A model generated the notes under the pieces. The model was not told the DNA's origin. It worked only from the letters and a program-made list of their open reading frames with translations, and ran no database searches. 9,553 bases of DNA from an uncultured Propionibacteriaceae bacterium. GTDB lineage: Bacteria > Actinomycetota > Actinomycetes > Propionibacteriales > Propionibacteriaceae. The DNA lies in assembly GCA_947038745.1 (NCBI GenBank), contig CAMQXE010000034.1:1-9553 (forward strand), given 5' to 3'. The position numbers and the translations under genes were made by a program. Of this stretch, positions 7,082 to 9,553 are shown in pieces (within the stretch, counting starts at the first letter, position 1; every line of letters begins with the position of its first letter).

Positions 7082-7651
7082 ATGACCTCGCTGCGCTTTG
7101 ATACTCTCACTGTCCTCAATGACGATGCCCTCCGTGGCGACATTCTCGCCATGTGGAAGGCAAATACTGAGCAGGGTGCGGCGGTTGGTGCAAACCCCGG
7201 TGACCCTGATACGCGCTATGTCGAGATGTTGGCCGGGCACGAAGAGTCGATGGCACAAGGGCGTGGCTGGCTTCATACTATGAGTGATCAAACCACGGGA
7301 GAACTGCTTGGTTTTGCCTGGTGGATTCGCGGTGAAGCGCATGGGGCAATGCATATCGCGACAATTAAGCGGCTCCAGATCGCGCCACAGCACCAAGGTG
7401 AAGGCCTAGGTAAGGCCTTGATGGATTTCCTTCACACTCCACAGGTGCTAGCAGGAATGGGCGAAGGTCTGGATTTCCTTCACCTACAATTCCGGGCGGG
7501 TAATGGCTTGGGTGATTGGTACGGCTCCTATGGCTACGAACTCAATGTCAGGTGGGACGTGATCCGCAAGCTCGACGATGGTCGTTGGGGTGGATGGGGC
7601 GAGATGATCCGTCGCGTTGATGGGCTACCGTTGCCGCAATTTCAGGCTTAA
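7082..7651 (+). CDS. GNAT-family N-acetyltransferase
   Basis: This is a 189-residue protein if started at ATG 7082. The frame is open to 6992 (30 more codons), but that start has no ribosome site and its extra peptide does not look like a GNAT N-terminus, so 7082 is preferred. The acetyl-CoA pyrophosphate loop is QHQGEGLG (103-110), preceded by the beta strand TIKRLQIAP (94-102), the usual motif A arrangement. The C-terminal part has a WYGSYGYE-type segment, typical of the motif B region. The substrate is unknown: it could acetylate a small molecule, an amino acid or a protein. It is divergent from the helicase gene and lies 67 bases before the MutL-like gene in the same direction. I see no feature tying it specifically to ornithine. 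Confidence 0.82.
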   Translation: MTSLRFDTLTVLNDDALRGDILAMWKANTEQGAAVGANPGDPDTRYVEMLAGHEESMAQGRGWLHTMSDQTTGELLGFAWWIRGEAHGAMHIATIKRLQIAPQHQGEGLGKALMDFLHTPQVLAGMGEGLDFLHLQFRAGNGLGDWYGSYGYELNVRWDVIRKLDDGRWGGWGEMIRRVDGLPLPQFQA

Positions 7652-7706
7652 GTCGTAAACATAGGAAGAACCTGAATGAGCGACATACGGTTTGGGTCTT
7701 ACGACT
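7651..7706. repeat. 8-bp perfect inverted repeat between acetyltransferase and MutL-like genes
   Basis: AGTCGTAA (7651-7658) and TTACGACT (7699-7706) are exact reverse complements, 40 bases apart. The left arm starts within the acetyltransferase stop codon. The right arm shares its last T with the candidate -10 box TAGGAT of the next gene. It could be a regulator site pair or a long-loop RNA stem. It is not a normal terminator, since no T run follows. Confidence 0.4.
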
Positions 7707-7711
7707 AGGAT
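7706..7711 (+). promoter_or_regulatory. -10-like TAGGAT in front of the MutL-like gene (or weak SD)
   Basis: TAGGAT is followed by seven bases (CAGCTTT) and then the ATG at 7719, the leaderless spacing also seen for the acetyltransferase. The embedded AGGA could alternatively act as a weak ribosome site about 8 bases before the ATG, so the two readings cannot be separated by eye. Confidence 0.33.
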
Positions 7712-7718
7712 CAGCTTT

Positions 7719-9074
7719 ATGGCCCAGTACGATGTCATTACGATTGAAGTTGGTTCGACGATCACCAAGGTAAACGGTTTTGCCTTGGTCGATGGTGCGT
7801 TCTCCGGTGTTGCGCAGGGCTTTGCCCCGACCTCGGTTGCGCAAGGAGATGTGGGTATTGGCGTCAATGCGGCACTTACTGAGGCAGGTATCGACGTTGC
7901 ATCTGTAGACCCCGATCAGGTTTTTGTGAACTCCTCTGCGGCTGGCGGCTTGCGGATGACAGTCCACGGACTTACTCCATCGATGACGGCGCGCGCTGCG
8001 CGTGAAGCCAGTCTCGGTGCTGGTGGTCTGGTGAAGCTCGTCACCGCCGGCGAGCTATCCCGTTACGACCTCCAAGATATCCGCGAGATCAACCCCAATA
8101 TTGTGTTGCTTGCGGGGGGCGTGGATTTTGGGGAAAAGAACACCACGCTTAAGAATGCTGAGACTCTGGCATCGCTGCATCTCAACGACGGCTTCATGGA
8201 CGTGCCATTTATCTATGCGGGCAATGTCGCGCTTCGACGCCATATCCAGTCGATTTTCGATGATGCAGAGCTAGAACTCATGGTCGCCGACAATGTGTTC
8301 CCCGAGGTCGATCAACTCAATGTGGAGCCGCTACGGCTGCTCATCCATGAGGTATTTAATCGGCACATCATTCATGCTGCGGGTATGGCTGCGCTGGCTG
8401 AGCTCACCACGCATGGCATTCTCCCTACCCCCGGTGCAGTGCTTAAGGGAGCAGAGCTATTCGCTGAGGCGATGGGTGATGTTCTCGTTTTTGACGTCGG
8501 TGGTGCGACGACCGATATCCATTCAGTTTCTGATGGCTCTTTGGAGTTCATGAAACTTACTGTTGATCCTGAGCCTCGTGCTAAGCGCACCGTTGAAGGT
8601 GACTTGGGCGTTTACGTCAATGCGCACAACATCATGGAGTCGTTCGGCTCACCAGAATGGGCCGAGAAGATGGACGATCTGGCCGCCATGCCCTCCACGG
8701 AACAAGAGCAGCAACTCACGAGCTGGTTGTGCGAGCGGGCCGTTGAGCAGGGAATCCGGCGCCACGCTGGTGCTTTGGTGGATCTATTTACCCCTAGCGG
8801 TAAGAAGCAGATCGTGCGCGGTAAGGACCTCACAGCGGTGCAATGGGTGATTGCAACTGGTGGTGCGCTTACCCGGGTTCCTGGTGGCCGCGACATTTTG
8901 GCAGACGTCTGCACCGGCCCAGGCAAGTACCTTTTCCCTGAGTCTTCGGCCAAGGTCCTCATTGACCGGAACTACTTGTTCAGCGCACTTGGCACATTGG
9001 CGCAGAGCTACCCCGATGAGGTGCAAGAAACCTTCCGCCGCTGGGTAGCTAAGGACGGCGCCGAGCAGGGTTAA
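7719..9074 (+). CDS. glmL: MutL/GlmL-family ASKHA ATPase, probable reactivase of the ornithine aminomutase
   Basis: This is a 451-residue protein from ATG 7719. The frame is open back to a TTG at 7692, but the MAQYDVITIEVGST start puts the first motif at the usual place. ASKHA (actin/Hsp70-like) ATPase motifs are visible: phosphate-1 EVGSTITK (10-17), a conserved SSAAGGLRMTVHGL stretch (72-85), phosphate-2 FDVGGATTDIHSV (258-270) and an adenosine-type ATGGALTRVPGG (379-390). The family was named for the accessory protein of glutamate mutase and is unrelated to the DNA mismatch protein MutL. No glutamate mutase genes are visible here. It lies between oraE and orr, as in clostridial ornithine clusters, so I infer that it reactivates or chaperones the B12 enzyme OraSE by ATP-driven cofactor exchange. 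The family call is sure; the partner is inferred. Confidence 0.9.
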   Translation: MAQYDVITIEVGSTITKVNGFALVDGAFSGVAQGFAPTSVAQGDVGIGVNAALTEAGIDVASVDPDQVFVNSSAAGGLRMTVHGLTPSMTARAAREASLGAGGLVKLVTAGELSRYDLQDIREINPNIVLLAGGVDFGEKNTTLKNAETLASLHLNDGFMDVPFIYAGNVALRRHIQSIFDDAELELMVADNVFPEVDQLNVEPLRLLIHEVFNRHIIHAAGMAALAELTTHGILPTPGAVLKGAELFAEAMGDVLVFDVGGATTDIHSVSDGSLEFMKLTVDPEPRAKRTVEGDLGVYVNAHNIMESFGSPEWAEKMDDLAAMPSTEQEQQLTSWLCERAVEQGIRRHAGALVDLFTPSGKKQIVRGKDLTAVQWVIATGGALTRVPGGRDILADVCTGPGKYLFPESSAKVLIDRNYLFSALGTLAQSYPDEVQETFRRWVAKDGAEQG

Positions 9075-9112
9075 AAAACCAAAAGGATGGCCCAGCCGGG
9101 CTGACCTCTTGA

Positions 9113-9132
9113 CGGCCTCGGTAGTCTGGCCG
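9113..9132 (+). promoter_or_regulatory. Putative leaderless promoter of orr inside a short inverted repeat
   Basis: TAGTCT (9122-9127) lies six bases before the ATG at 9134, again the leaderless pattern, and no Shine-Dalgarno is present. It is flanked by a 5-bp inverted repeat, CGGCC (9113-9117) and GGCCG (9128-9132), which could be an operator or chance in GC-rich DNA. A TTGACG at 9109-9114 is only 7 bases from the box, too close to serve as its -35. The gene may also be read through from the MutL-like gene 59 bases upstream. Confidence 0.4.
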
Positions 9133-9133
9133 C

Positions 9134-9553
9134 ATGATCACTCCTCGCCTTGAGATTTATCCTGATCGCATTGCCCAGAATGCTCGTGCAATTGGCGATC
9201 TTGTTCACGGTCATGGCGCCCAGCTTGCGGGCGTCGGCAAAGTGCTGTGCGCACACCCAGCAGCCGTTAAGGGTCTGCTGGCTGGTGGCGTCGATATGTA
9301 CGCTGATAGCCGTATCGATAACCTTCGCGCGGTTCGGGAATCCGGTGTCACTGTGCCGCTGTTGTTGCTGCGCTTGCCGGAGCTGTCGCGGATCGAAGAT
9401 ACGGTGCGCTACTCAGATCTATGTTTAGTCTCGGAGCTTGCGACTATGTCGGCGCTGGCGGTTGAGGCAACGAAGCAGGGCAAACGCTATGGCGTGATCT
9501 GTATGGTTGATCTTGGGGACCTTCGTGAAGGCGTCTGGGACGAGCGAATCATC
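9134..9553 (+). CDS. orr: Ornithine racemase, PLP-dependent, N-terminal part (3' truncated by window)
   Basis: 140 codons are visible from ATG 9134 to the window end without a stop. The sequence has the alanine-racemase N-terminal TIM-barrel pattern: the N-terminal strand LEIYPDRIAQNARAI, then GVGKVLCAHP with the expected PLP Schiff-base lysine at K36, ADSRIDNLRAV around residues 58-68, and MVDLGDLREGVW near 125-136, a signature of the Orr/YhfX-type racemases. Orr interconverts L- and D-ornithine and so supplies the D-ornithine used by OraSE. Full-length members are about 350 residues, so over half is missing. The ornithine specificity rests on the neighbouring pathway genes. The residue before the catalytic lysine is glycine, where I recall threonine or serine being more usual. 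Confidence 0.9.
   Translation, partial: MITPRLEIYPDRIAQNARAIGDLVHGHGAQLAGVGKVLCAHPAAVKGLLAGGVDMYADSRIDNLRAVRESGVTVPLLLLRLPELSRIEDTVRYSDLCLVSELATMSALAVEATKQGKRYGVICMVDLGDLREGVWDERII

Noticed and set aside
6946..7152. 69-residue N-terminal extension of the helicase frame
   Set aside because: It overlaps the acetyltransferase start, its sequence is not NERD-like, and a good Shine-Dalgarno precedes the internal ATG at 6945.
7692..7718. TTG start for the MutL-like protein
   Set aside because: The ATG at 7719 gives the expected family N-terminus, and the extension would contain the -10-like box.
9090..9103. Short GCCCAGCCGGGC / CAGCCGGGCTG hairpin between the MutL-like gene and orr as a terminator
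   Set aside because: The stem is only 4 bp in each alternative pairing and no T run follows.
9150..9428. 92-codon + strand frame within orr
   Set aside because: It is a shadow in another frame of the recognisable racemase. The hydrophobic, Cys-rich product looks artefactual.
1..9553. CRISPR arrays, tRNA/rRNA genes, insertion sequences
   Set aside because: No direct-repeat arrays, tRNA-like cloverleaf signatures or transposase frames were seen on either strand.

Overview
The window is a high-GC chromosomal segment that looks actinobacterial. I infer this from the GC-rich codon choice, strong Shine-Dalgarno sites inside one operon, and several genes whose start codon lies 6-7 bases after a TAnnnT box with little or no ribosome-binding site (leaderless style). 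The species cannot be named from sequence alone. An anaerobic or facultative, host-associated amino-acid fermenter would fit the gene content.

Bases 1-5153 hold the oxidative ornithine degradation operon known from Stickland-fermenting clostridia, all on the + strand. In order it contains: the 3' two-thirds of 2,4-diaminopentanoate dehydrogenase (ord), the two subunits of 2-amino-4-oxopentanoate thiolase (ortA, ortB), and the two subunits of adenosylcobalamin/PLP-dependent D-ornithine 4,5-aminomutase (oraS, oraE). ortA to oraE are packed with 0-6 bases between genes. A 118-base structured gap separates ord from ortA. A very strong intrinsic terminator (5163-5206) closes the unit.

Bases 5211-7651 hold two genes with no evident role in ornithine catabolism. 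One is a minus-strand NERD-nuclease/UvrD-type helicase that converges on oraE. The other is a divergently transcribed GNAT acetyltransferase, and the two share a short promoter region.

Bases 7719-9553 return to the pathway on the + strand. They hold a MutL/GlmL-family ASKHA ATPase, the probable reactivase/chaperone of the B12 mutase, and then the start of a PLP-dependent ornithine racemase (orr) that runs off the window.

Together the pathway genes would convert L-ornithine to D-ornithine (Orr), to 2,4-diaminopentanoate (OraSE, kept active by the MutL-like protein), to 2-amino-4-oxopentanoate with NAD(P)H and ammonia (Ord), and finally to acetyl-CoA plus D-alanine (OrtAB).

The points most worth a second look are the helicase/GNAT pair splitting the pathway cluster, the run of leaderless-looking starts after oraE, and several unexplained inverted repeats at the gene borders. 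I see no clear sign of an undescribed multi-gene system.
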